Below, in pieces: positions 1 through 6,164 of a DNA stretch of 6,271 nt. The notes beneath the pieces were generated by a model. It was not told the origin of the DNA and ran no database searches. It saw only the letters and a program-made list of their open reading frames with translations. The position numbers and the translations under genes were made by a program. The DNA is taken from assembly GCA_016292705.1 (NCBI GenBank), contig JAEDHZ010000094.1, positions 1 to 6,271 on the forward strand, in the 5' to 3' direction. Numbering within the stretch: position 1 is the stretch's first letter; each line of letters starts with the position of its first letter. Origin of the DNA: Clostridiaceae bacterium (GTDB lineage Bacteria; Bacillota; Clostridia; Oscillospirales; Acutalibacteraceae).

Positions 1-38
1 TTCCAAGGAGTGAAGAGGGCTGAGTATTCTGAATCCAT
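1..38 (-). CDS. N-terminus of probable NADH:flavin oxidoreductase (partial, runs off left edge)
   Basis: Only 12 codons are inside the window, reading MDSEYSALFTPW from an ATG at 36-38. The start is well supported: AGAGAGGAG (46-54) lies 7 nt upstream, and a near-consensus vegetative promoter lies about 65 bp upstream. The peptide resembles the beginning of Old Yellow Enzyme / 2-enoate reductase-type flavoproteins, which commonly open with a Y-x-x-LF-(S/T)-P stretch before the first beta strand of the FMN-binding TIM barrel. That match rests on a few residues and is a family-level guess; the substrate cannot be inferred. The gene follows the histidine phosphatase in the same direction with no obvious terminator between them, so it could receive read-through as well as transcription from its own promoter. 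Confidence 0.5.
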   Translation of the reverse strand, partial: MDSEYSALFTPW

Positions 39-73
39 TTGTTTTCTCCTCTCTTGATTTTAAAAATAATACT

Positions 74-85
74 ATACATCTGTAT
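74..85. repeat. 12-bp palindrome ATACATCTGTAT just downstream of the promoter
   Basis: ATACA and TGTAT form perfect 5-bp inverted arms around a 2-bp centre. The site lies about 9 to 20 bp downstream of the predicted transcription start of the minus-strand gene, a position where a repressor could block transcription. The region is AT-rich, so a short palindrome can occur by chance; an operator role is inference only. Confidence 0.35.
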
Positions 86-100
86 TTGCAGACAACAATA

Positions 101-129
101 AGTATAATCATTTCGGTGTTTATTGTCAA
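101..129 (-). promoter_or_regulatory. Sigma-A-type promoter of the partial flavin oxidoreductase-like gene
   Basis: On the minus strand there is a perfect -35 TTGACA (124-129), a 17-bp spacer and a -10 TATACT (101-106), which matches TATAAT at five of six positions. Transcription would begin near position 94, giving a leader of about 55 nt before the ATG at 38. The ribosome binding site AGAGAGGAG is at 46-54. This is the best promoter match in the window and suggests vegetative expression. Confidence 0.85.
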
Positions 130-160
130 TTGTTTTAGTGAACAGCAGGTAACAATAAAC
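118..160. repeat. 9-bp inverted repeat spanning the -35 region
   Basis: GTTTATTGT (118-126) and its exact reverse complement ACAATAAAC (152-160) are separated by 25 bp. The left arm overlaps the -35 hexamer and spacer of the promoter at 101-129. The right arm begins immediately after the stop codon of the histidine phosphatase. It is AT-rich and has no T-run suited to a terminator, so it is more like a paired protein-binding site, or a chance repeat, than an intrinsic terminator. Confidence 0.4.
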
Positions 161-877
161 TCAGTCGTGACGGGTGTCATCTTCAAAGCATTCGCAGAAA
201 CGACAGGCGAAGGACGGTTCTTCATTTCCTTTGTATAGGTGACTGATATCTCCGAAGGAAAGAATACGGAATGCAGCAACACCTTTTCGCCTTTCCTCGG
301 TAACTAATGTTGTTACCGAGGTAGGCAGTGCAGCAAAGTTATGCCATAACGGCATTGGACTGACGGAAATCAGGTGTGAGAGAATAACGCATTCAACACC
401 GAAATGGCAGAACAAAACAATTGTGTCATGATTCGGCTCATTGACCTTGAATATTTTCCCGCTGTGCTCGTATCCGTGGCTTTTAAGTAATTCATCAAGT
501 CCCTTTGCAACTTTTTCATATTCCGAACGCACATTTGTGCCTTTCATCATGGCGCAATCGTACCACTTGTCAGTATAAAGTCCGTCATGCTGTGTCCAGC
601 ATCCGGGAAGTCTGTCCCAACAGATTTCCTTGAAAATGCCTGTGCCCACCTTACCTTCAAACTCTCTGAGCCAGGGCAGAACTGTTATTTCCTTCTTGAG
701 CGGTTTTGTTGCAATTTTTGCTGTCTTTTTTGCCCTGCCAAGCGGAGATGAATATATGTAATCCGGATTGAGCTTTTCAATTCTTTCACTGAGCAAATTG
801 GCCTCATGCTTTCCCTTTTTTGTCAGCGAGTCTTTGATATAATCCGGATCACCGTGTCTGATAATTAATATTTTCAA
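161..877 (-). CDS. Histidine phosphatase family protein (phosphoglycerate mutase-like)
   Basis: A 238-residue cytosolic enzyme of the branch-1 histidine phosphatase superfamily, which uses a phosphohistidine intermediate to hydrolyse or transfer phosphate. The defining RHG motif is at residues 7-9 (nucleophile H8). Then come LTKKG (18-22), SSPLGRA (43-49, with the third-motif Arg R48), REFEG (71-75, likely acid/base E72) and FCHFG (156-160, second catalytic H158). These are the expected residues in the expected order. I chose the TTG at 875-877 because AGAGGTG lies 6 nt upstream and the protein then begins MKILIIRHG, as family members usually do; a GTG at 905-907 would add ten residues that run through the hairpin. 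The substrate cannot be told from sequence. An oddity is a Cys-rich C-terminus (CRFCEC, 225-230). The gene follows the YfhO gene after 61 bp containing a strong stem-loop. Confidence 0.9.
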   Translation of the reverse strand: MKILIIRHGDPDYIKDSLTKKGKHEANLLSERIEKLNPDYIYSSPLGRAKKTAKIATKPLKKEITVLPWLREFEGKVGTGIFKEICWDRLPGCWTQHDGLYTDKWYDCAMMKGTNVRSEYEKVAKGLDELLKSHGYEHSGKIFKVNEPNHDTIVLFCHFGVECVILSHLISVSPMPLWHNFAALPTSVTTLVTEERRKGVAAFRILSFGDISHLYKGNEEPSFACRFCECFEDDTRHD

Positions 878-894
878 GAAAAACACCTCTTTGC

Positions 895-936
895 AAATCA
901 GTCCCACCGCATCGTTTTACGGTAGGACTGATTTTT
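895..936. terminator. Strong stem-loop between the YfhO gene and the phosphatase gene
   Basis: A 16-bp stem pairs 895-910 with 919-934 around an 8-nt loop, with one C/T and one terminal mismatch that become wobble pairs in RNA on at least one strand. On the plus strand the stem ends in TTTTT (932-936), as in an intrinsic terminator, but no plus-strand gene precedes it. On the minus strand it starts 4 nt after the YfhO stop codon and ends in only TTT before GC, so as a terminator for YfhO it would be leaky. Its end lies 4 nt before the phosphatase ribosome binding site (884-890), so it may instead act as an attenuator or a 3'-end stabiliser. The structure is clear; the role is uncertain. Confidence 0.65.
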
Positions 937-938
937 CA

Positions 939-3932
939 TTATTCATTTTCGCCGAAGATTTCGTTCCATTCCTTTGCGGTAACTGATTCAATTGCTGTGG
1001 GCTTTTCTGTCGGAGCAAAAACCTCTCTTTGAACATCACGCTTGTAATTTCCCGGCGAAAAAACTTCCTTTTCCGGAGAGGCTTTTTTAACCTCCGCTAC
1101 TAAAGGTGCCGAAATCTCAATCGTTTCAATCGGAGCATCAACAACTTCTGTCGGTTCGTTGGGAACGCTTTCAACAATATCGTCGTTGTAGTCGTAGTAT
1201 ACACAGAAGTCAACATCGGTATTAACGGGTGCATATACAGGTTTTTTGGTTCCCTTTTTGCTGAATCTCTTTTTGAGGAGCTTGATAATAAGGATAAGAA
1301 GCGCAAGTGCGGCAACAAAAGCAGATATGAAGATTCCTGCCATGAGACCGACCGGTTCATAGGAGAATGTGATATTGTGATCGCCCTTTCCGACTCTTAT
1401 TCCGATAAGAGCGTCACCAACAGCAACGATATCACCTTGTTTGACCTCTTCTCCGTCAATCGTAATTGACCAGCCCTTATCATAAGGAATTGAGGTATAA
1501 AGAAGGCAATCTTTTTCTGCCGTAAATGTACCTTCAACAAGGGTATCATCAAATGTTATGATGTCCATTGTGTTTTGGGAGAGCTTATTAAATCCTCTCT
1601 CGAACACGGCATCGTCAATTCTGTAAACATAAAGCTTCATGCCACCGCTGTCCTTTTCAAACGGAACGGAAACGGTTATGCTATCGTTCTTTGCAACGGT
1701 ACCGATATCGAACAGACAGTCAAAGCTTGTTGAGGAGGAAAATGAGCCGCAAGGTGATGTCACGGTAACATCCTTTGATTCTCCGCCTTCAACATAGTAG
1801 TAGAGATAGTAGTTGCCGGATTCCTTTGCAGTAATTCGGAATGTTGCGCTTGCGTCTGTTTCTTTTTCGGTTTTGTCAAAGTGGAAGTCGTTTTGCTCAA
1901 GACTTTCGGTGAACGGATCAACATTTGTATAATTGATTGAATCAAACGGAACCTTAATAAGAGGGTCTGAGGTTTCTCCGGTGGCTTTTTTGAAGAAGTC
2001 ATTCTGAACTTCAAACGGATCGGGATTTGTGAGATCCGGCTGAATGTTCCATTGCTCAACCGCATTATCAACGCAGTATGCAAGCGGCAGGTAGTAATTG
2101 TTTCTGTATGCAGTAAACTTGTCAACAGTTGAAAGCTTTTCATAATACTTGCTTGAGAGCACATCGGGAGAAGTGTTGTTAACAACATACTTGATTGAAT
2201 GCATCATGTTGTATATAGGTGTCTGGGCATCGTAGTTATAGCTGTTGATCCGGTTGCTCATAAGACCGAGATGATCCTCAAGCTTTGCAAGCTTTTCGTA
2301 TGCCATGGACGAGAAGACAGAAACACCGTTGTAGCCGAACCAGCAGTTATCCATTCGTGTTCTGAGATAGGTCAGCTCCATCCGGTAGAATTTGTCGTTT
2401 TCTTCGGCATCTATTGAAGCCTTGATCTTTCTGAAGTCATCATAATCTCCTTCATAGGAGGATCTTGTTATTGAGTTCGGGAAAGCGCTTGTGTCACAGA
2501 TTATGACTTCGCTGCAAACGCAGATGCACATCAGAACAGCAAGCGAACCTGTGAAAAAGCGCTTGTCCTTCAGAACTGTAAGCATAAGAACATAGAACAC
2601 AATGAAAATCAGGGTGATATAAACTGTTCCTGTTCCGACATTCTTGGACTTGACCTTTTCAACAATAGCAACGAAAAGAACAAGCAAAGCGCCGACAAGA
2701 CCAATCTGCCTTGAGGAAATCTCTTTGAGCCTCAGGAAGGTTTTGTATGCCATGACGAGCAGAATGAAAGAATACATGAACGAAAAGCGATAAGGCAGAT
2801 CGTTCGGGAAATGCATTCCGTGCCAGATGTAGTTGAGAATATTGAAATTGAACGAAACGAAGAAAACGGCAAGAAGTCCGATTGTTGCCAACTTCTCCTT
2901 TTTTGAAATCGATTTTGTGAAGAAGTACAGAATAGCAAGAATTATTGTGACGATTCCGCAGTATACATTCGGAAGAACATCATCTCCGCTGCTTCTTATT
3001 GTTGTTGTAAGGCTTCCGAAATGGTTAGCAAAGAAATCAAAGAATGTGAAATAGCTCTTGACTTCACTCGGGAAAGTTCCTGATGTTGCCGAACAGCTTT
3101 GAAGAATTTTGTAGGTTGGAATGAGCGCAAAAGCCATGAGACCGGCAGCAAGAAGTGAGGAAGCGGCAAAAAGAACACCACCATGGAAAAAGCGGCTGTT
3201 GCGCAGTTTTCTGTAAAGTCCTTTTGGATGCTTGCTCTGGTATTCCGTGCTTATTACCTTGCTGTTCGATGGATTGATAATGCTGTAGTAAATAAAGTAT
3301 ATAACGGAAAAGATGCAAAGCATGTATGACATATAGTAATTTGAAAACAGTGAGAGAGCAAGCGCACCTGTATACAAACCGATTTTTCCGTGATCAAGAA
3401 TCCGTTCAATTCCAAGAAGAATCAGCGGGAGCAAAACCATTGCGTCAAGCCACATGATGTTCCAGTAATATGCAAGCATATATGCACAGAAGGAATAAAG
3501 AATACCGAACGCAACCGTTGCAGGGGACTGGCTGTGGAGTGACTTTTTGATGTAATAGGCAAATGTTGCCGAGGAAAGTGCAGCTTTAATCACAACCATT
3601 GCTGCTATAGCCTCCGGAATATTGGAATGTCCGAAGAAAACAACAATTGCACCTATAGGGCTTGAAAGATAGTTAAAATAGTTTCCGAGGAAACAGCTTC
3701 CGAGTCCGCTGACCCAGGAATAGTTAGGCGATGAGCCGCTGAAAATTCTGTCATAAAGTTCACTGAACAACGGACCGTACTGATGATAGAGATCCATTCT
3801 CAGAACAGTATTATCTCCGAACGGGAAAACCTGGGTGCAGATGTAAACAACAAGCATCAGCCCGGCCGTTGCACCGAAAGAGATAAAAAGATATCGGTTG
3901 TCAAAAAGGATGTTGCTTTTCTTTTTACTCAT
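939..3932 (-). CDS. YfhO family polytopic membrane protein (putative GT-C-type glycosyltransferase)
   Basis: A 997-residue membrane protein of the bacterial YfhO family. In Bacillus subtilis, YfhO works with CsbB and GtcA and is thought to add sugar to lipoteichoic acid on the outer face of the membrane; transfer of that role here is inference. N-terminal half: about a dozen hydrophobic segments (15-37, 92-126, 139-176, 184-218, 250-272, 322-338, 347-368, 381-400, 410-425, 436-454, 460-480). Family-like sites are RMDLYHQY (45-52, D47 a candidate catalytic acid), NIMWLDA (158-164) and LPYRFSF (379-385). Residues about 485-860 form an extracytoplasmic, beta-rich region ending in GWSITIDG (820-827), typical of the family. 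A last membrane helix (861-885) is followed by a charged, Pro/Glu/Val-rich tail of 112 residues. The ATG at 3930-3932 was chosen for GGAAAGAAGG about 6 nt upstream; an in-frame start at 3983 would add 17 residues without such a site. It is longer than B. subtilis YfhO, partly because of the tail. No CsbB- or GtcA-like partner lies in the window. Confidence 0.88.
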   Translation of the reverse strand: MSKKKSNILFDNRYLFISFGATAGLMLVVYICTQVFPFGDNTVLRMDLYHQYGPLFSELYDRIFSGSSPNYSWVSGLGSCFLGNYFNYLSSPIGAIVVFFGHSNIPEAIAAMVVIKAALSSATFAYYIKKSLHSQSPATVAFGILYSFCAYMLAYYWNIMWLDAMVLLPLILLGIERILDHGKIGLYTGALALSLFSNYYMSYMLCIFSVIYFIYYSIINPSNSKVISTEYQSKHPKGLYRKLRNSRFFHGGVLFAASSLLAAGLMAFALIPTYKILQSCSATSGTFPSEVKSYFTFFDFFANHFGSLTTTIRSSGDDVLPNVYCGIVTIILAILYFFTKSISKKEKLATIGLLAVFFVSFNFNILNYIWHGMHFPNDLPYRFSFMYSFILLVMAYKTFLRLKEISSRQIGLVGALLVLFVAIVEKVKSKNVGTGTVYITLIFIVFYVLMLTVLKDKRFFTGSLAVLMCICVCSEVIICDTSAFPNSITRSSYEGDYDDFRKIKASIDAEENDKFYRMELTYLRTRMDNCWFGYNGVSVFSSMAYEKLAKLEDHLGLMSNRINSYNYDAQTPIYNMMHSIKYVVNNTSPDVLSSKYYEKLSTVDKFTAYRNNYYLPLAYCVDNAVEQWNIQPDLTNPDPFEVQNDFFKKATGETSDPLIKVPFDSINYTNVDPFTESLEQNDFHFDKTEKETDASATFRITAKESGNYYLYYYVEGGESKDVTVTSPCGSFSSSTSFDCLFDIGTVAKNDSITVSVPFEKDSGGMKLYVYRIDDAVFERGFNKLSQNTMDIITFDDTLVEGTFTAEKDCLLYTSIPYDKGWSITIDGEEVKQGDIVAVGDALIGIRVGKGDHNITFSYEPVGLMAGIFISAFVAALALLILIIKLLKKRFSKKGTKKPVYAPVNTDVDFCVYYDYNDDIVESVPNEPTEVVDAPIETIEISAPLVAEVKKASPEKEVFSPGNYKRDVQREVFAPTEKPTAIESVTAKEWNEIFGENE

Positions 3933-3971
3933 TATTAGCCTTCTTTCCGAGTGTTTTTCAATCGCAACGCA

Positions 3972-3983
3972 TTGATAAATCAA
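3972..3983. repeat. 12-bp palindrome TTGATAAATCAA in the YfhO leader
   Basis: TTGAT and ATCAA form perfect 5-bp arms around a 2-bp centre. It lies in the transcribed leader of the YfhO gene, roughly 26-37 nt after the predicted start of transcription and 40 bp before the start codon. It could be an operator or a chance palindrome in AT-rich DNA; no known consensus is assigned. Confidence 0.3.
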
Positions 3984-4015
3984 ATATGCCGCAACAGTTG
4001 ATTCAAGCTTTATAC

Positions 4016-4044
4016 ATAATACTATATTTTTTTCAATAGTTCAA
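4016..4044 (-). promoter_or_regulatory. Sigma-A-type promoter of the YfhO gene
   Basis: On the minus strand, -35 TTGAAC (4039-4044) and -10 TATTAT (4016-4021) are separated by exactly 17 bp. The -10 matches the vegetative consensus at five of six positions and the -35 keeps TTGA. The spacer is A-rich. Transcription would start near 4009 and give a leader of about 77 nt. The promoter lies within the divergent intergenic region, about 85 bp before the spoIIIAA start codon on the other strand. Confidence 0.7.
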
Positions 4045-4067
4045 GAAGTTTATCAAAAATCAGTCTT

Positions 4068-4086
4068 GTCCGTTCTAAGAAAGGAC
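4068..4086. promoter_or_regulatory. 19-bp dyad upstream of spoIIIAA, possible regulator site
   Basis: GTCCGTTCTAAGAAAGGAC has arms GTCC/GGAC and TTC/GAA with a single G/A mismatch between them and a TAA centre. It lies 42 bp before the spoIIIAA ATG. The minus strand across the left arm reads GGACAAG, which resembles the core of the binding site known for SpoIIID, a mother-cell regulator of many sigma-E genes in B. subtilis. The flanking bases match that consensus only partly. The dyad is directly visible; the SpoIIID link is a hypothesis, and a small RNA hairpin in the leader is an alternative. Confidence 0.35.
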
Positions 4087-4113
4087 TTGTACACATATCT
4101 ATTATCAAACCGG

Positions 4114-4120
4114 AAGGAGG
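4114..4120 (+). promoter_or_regulatory. Strong ribosome binding site deciding the spoIIIAA start
   Basis: AAGGAGG sits 8 nt before the ATG at 4129 and is a full match to the 16S anti-Shine-Dalgarno complement. It rules against an in-frame TTG at 4066, which would add 21 residues with no good site in front. Confidence 0.9.
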
Positions 4121-4128
4121 TTGAAATA

Positions 4129-5130
4129 ATGGAACGGTTCAATTCGGCAATAGCGTTTCTTTCGGACAATCTGAAAAAGATTCTGCTTTCGGTTGACCCT
4201 GCAATAAAAGAGCGGACAACCGAGGTACGGCTACGGAGTGAAAAGCCTGTTGTTTTGTCTGTCTCCGGGAAAAGTATCATGCTGAAGCCTGATTCACGGG
4301 TGACAACCGAACCGAAAAACGCCGTTGTCTGCACAAAGGCTGAACTTGTTGACTCATTCAATCGGCTCTGCGAGTTTTCAGTTCATTCGTTTCAGACGAG
4401 TATTGCAAGCGGTTTTGTGACGGCTTTCGGCGGACACAGGGTTGGTCTTACCGGAACAGCAGTCTGCACCTGCGGCGGAGATGTCTCAACCATACGGGAC
4501 ATTTCCTCTCTGAACATCAGAGTTGCTCGCGAGATAAAAGGCTGTGCAAGTGATGTTTTGTGTAACATGAGCGTGAGCAACAATGCCGGCATGATTATTG
4601 CAGGACCTCCGTCGAGCGGAAAAACAACGGTATTGCGTGATCTTGTTCGTCAGCTTTCAGGATTTGGCGGAACGGATAGTTTCAAGGTCTGTGCAATTGA
4701 TGAGCGTGGCGAGCTTGCTGCAATGAAAAATGGAATTGCCCAGAACGATGTCGGCATAAATACAGATGTTTTGACCGGATACCCGAAATCCTGCGCCATT
4801 CTCACTGCGGTGAAAACAATGTCTCCGCAGGTGATAGCCTGCGATGAGATTGCGTCTGACAGCGAGCTTGAAGCAATTGCCCAGGGTGCAAACAGCGGTA
4901 TAACATTTGTTGTTACTGTTCATGCCTCAGGTTTTGAAGAGCTTATCAGGCGAAGACAGGTCGAAAAGCTTCTTGAAATCGGATGCTTTGAAACGGTTGT
5001 TCTTCTTAAAGGTGGCGGGGAGCCGGGAAAAATTGAAAATGTTTTTGAAGCCGGGGAGATAAAAGATGAAATATACAGGAGGCGTTTTGGTCTGGCTTGC
5101 GGCAACGGTATGCGGAGCAATGCTTGCTGA
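4129..5130 (+). CDS. spoIIIAA: Stage III sporulation protein AA (ATPase)
   Basis: A 333-residue P-loop ATPase related to the secretion ATPases of type II, type IV pilus and conjugation systems. It is thought to power or help assemble the SpoIIIA-SpoIIQ channel that links mother cell and forespore and is needed for late forespore (sigma-G) activity. Visible features: an N-terminal domain with GGHRVG (101-106), Walker A GPPSSGKTT (159-167, K165), the conserved IDERGE (190-195), Walker B VIACDE (235-240, D239 and E240) and VHA with H265 near the expected sensor position. Length is slightly above the roughly 307 residues of B. subtilis, mainly through small extensions at both ends. The last 22 codons overlap spoIIIAB in another frame. 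By homology the operon should be transcribed in the mother cell under sigma-E, but I could not identify the promoter confidently. Confidence 0.96.
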   Translation: MERFNSAIAFLSDNLKKILLSVDPAIKERTTEVRLRSEKPVVLSVSGKSIMLKPDSRVTTEPKNAVVCTKAELVDSFNRLCEFSVHSFQTSIASGFVTAFGGHRVGLTGTAVCTCGGDVSTIRDISSLNIRVAREIKGCASDVLCNMSVSNNAGMIIAGPPSSGKTTVLRDLVRQLSGFGGTDSFKVCAIDERGELAAMKNGIAQNDVGINTDVLTGYPKSCAILTAVKTMSPQVIACDEIASDSELEAIAQGANSGITFVVTVHASGFEELIRRRQVEKLLEIGCFETVVLLKGGGEPGKIENVFEAGEIKDEIYRRRFGLACGNGMRSNAC

Positions 5131-5569
5131 ACGCCTTTCAAAGCGTCAAAAAAGCCTTGAACAGCTCCTTGTCTTTTTCCGGCTTGTAAGGCTCGAGGTA
5201 ACACACTATCTTCTGCCTTTCCCGGAGGTGATTTTAAGAATCTCTGACAGCTTTTCGGTTCATGATCTGGGTTTTGTTTCTTCCTGTGCCGAAATGCTGA
5301 AAACCGGAAAGGATTTCCCGGTTGCATGGGAGGAAAGCCTTGTCCGTTTTCCTTTGTGTATCGGAAAAGATGAGATTAACTTGATTATGCAATTCGGGAA
5401 AACGGTTTGCTCATGTGACATAAACGGGGTTGAGGATGTTCTTGCCTATTATTTTGAACGCTTTGAATCTGCATTGACTCATGCTGTCAGTGCAAAGGAA
5501 AGATATGCAAAACTTTTTCTGTTTTCCGGAGTTTTCTTCGGCGGAATTGTTTTTATGATTATTATCTGA
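5066..5569 (+). CDS. spoIIIAB: Stage III sporulation protein AB
   Basis: A 167-residue SpoIIIAB, close to the roughly 171 residues of B. subtilis. It has one N-terminal membrane segment (about 4-20), then a helical body (RQKSLEQLLVFFRLVRLEV, 27-45) in the place of the family's R-x-x-QL-x-x-L-x-x-LE-x-EI helix, and a hydrophobic C-terminal segment (149-167). SpoIIIAB resembles type II secretion F-protein domains and is thought to partner the SpoIIIAA ATPase at the membrane. The usual TPL after the helix is replaced by LPF (50-52). GGGGAG about 9 nt upstream supports the ATG at 5066, which makes a 65-bp overlap with spoIIIAA. Family similarity begins right at the N-terminus, so the long overlap appears genuine rather than a start-calling error. 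Confidence 0.94.
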   Translation: MKYTGGVLVWLAATVCGAMLAERLSKRQKSLEQLLVFFRLVRLEVTHYLLPFPEVILRISDSFSVHDLGFVSSCAEMLKTGKDFPVAWEESLVRFPLCIGKDEINLIMQFGKTVCSCDINGVEDVLAYYFERFESALTHAVSAKERYAKLFLFSGVFFGGIVFMIII

Positions 5570-5583
5570 AGAGAGAGGAAAAA

Positions 5584-5778
5584 ATGAAGATTGACTTAAT
5601 TTTTAAGATTGCGGCAATCGGAATAATAGTCTCAATTCTTAATCAGTTGCTTTCAAGGGCGGAAAAAAGCGAATATGCAACGCTTACGACTCTTATGGGC
5701 ATAATAATAGTTCTGCTTATGCTTGTTCCTGAGATTGGCGGTCTTTTTGAAAGCGTGAAAGAGTTGATTGAGTTTTGA
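5584..5778 (+). CDS. spoIIIAC: Stage III sporulation protein AC
   Basis: A small 64-residue membrane protein (68 in B. subtilis) with two hydrophobic helices, about 4-23 and 33-52, joined by a short charged loop, RAEKSEYATL (25-34). The C-terminal LVPEIGGLF (47-55) is typical of the family. It belongs with SpoIIIAD to a shared SpoIIIAC/AD family and is an integral part of the mother-cell side of the sporulation channel. GAGAGAGG (5571-5578) precedes the ATG by 5 nt, and the gene starts 14 bp after spoIIIAB. Confidence 0.96.
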   Translation: MKIDLIFKIAAIGIIVSILNQLLSRAEKSEYATLTTLMGIIIVLLMLVPEIGGLFESVKELIEF

Positions 5779-6164
5779 GCCTGATATTGAAAATTGCTGT
5801 TATTGCCGTTGCGTGCGCTGTTTTTTCCTCCCTTCTTCGTGATATTCGTCCTGAGTATGTTGTCCTGCTTCAGCTTTGCTTTGTTGTCGTTGTTGTCGGT
5901 GTAATAATAAGCACAGCATCAAAAAAACTCGGAAATTTTTTTGATGAAGTGATACCGGATATTGTTGAAAAGTCTTATATTACTGTGCTTATCAAAGGTG
6001 CCGTTGTCAGCGCTTCCTGCACTGTTTGCGCATCTCTGTGCCGTGAGAGCGGAAACAAAGCTCTCGGTGATACTGTTGAACTGACCGGAGGAATAATTAT
6101 AATCCTGTTTTGCGTGCCACTCATTGAATCGGTCGTTGAAACCGCACTAATGTACATAAAATGA
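5775..6164 (+). CDS. spoIIIAD: Stage III sporulation protein AD
   Basis: A 129-residue integral membrane protein (about 133 in B. subtilis) of the SpoIIIAC/AD family. Hydrophobic segments lie at about 3-20, 27-47, 68-86 and 103-126. The motif CRESGNKALGDTVELTGG (88-105) matches the conserved C-R-(D/E)-x-G-x-x-A-x-x-x-x-VE-x-(A/T)-G signature. Translation starts at a TTG that shares four bases with the spoIIIAC stop (TTGA, 5775-5778), and no strong Shine-Dalgarno sequence precedes it. Expression therefore probably depends on ribosomes finishing spoIIIAC. Valine is abundant (a five-valine run at 37-41). Confidence 0.95.
   Translation: MSLILKIAVIAVACAVFSSLLRDIRPEYVVLLQLCFVVVVVGVIISTASKKLGNFFDEVIPDIVEKSYITVLIKGAVVSASCTVCASLCRESGNKALGDTVELTGGIIIILFCVPLIESVVETALMYIK

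Noticed and set aside
878..907. Upstream GTG start adding ten residues to the histidine phosphatase
   Set aside because: The added residues would be encoded inside the stem-loop and the ribosome binding site, and family members begin a few residues before the RHG motif. TTG at 875-877 with AGAGGTG in front fits better.
1100..3318. Additional open frames of 62-142 codons on both strands within the YfhO gene
   Set aside because: They lie wholly inside a long, well-supported membrane-protein gene. They have low-complexity Ser/Leu/Thr-rich translations and no convincing start signals; they are shadow frames.
3933..3983. Longer YfhO start at 3983
   Set aside because: The extra 17 residues are not membrane-protein-like. 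The ATG at 3930-3932 has a good purine-rich ribosome binding site, and the downstream start gives the expected short basic N-terminus before the first helix.
4066..4105. Vegetative promoter for spoIIIAA using TTGTCC (4066-4071) with TACACA (4090-4095), or a sigma-E -10 at CATATCTA (4094-4101)
   Set aside because: The -10 matches are poor in each case, and the sigma-E candidate lacks a matching -35 at 13-15 bp. Not strong enough to list as a promoter.
4066..4128. TTG start at 4066 giving a longer SpoIIIAA
   Set aside because: No ribosome binding site precedes it, and a perfect AAGGAGG sits before the ATG at 4129.
5885..5912. GTT/GTC repeat-like run in spoIIIAD
   Set aside because: It encodes a valine-rich membrane helix (VVVVVGVI) in the expected place, so it is explained by coding rather than being a DNA repeat.
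4053..6157. Minus-strand open frames across the spoIIIA genes
   Set aside because: All are antisense to recognisable SpoIIIA proteins, have no family-like motifs, and have no promoter or ribosome binding site that I could see.
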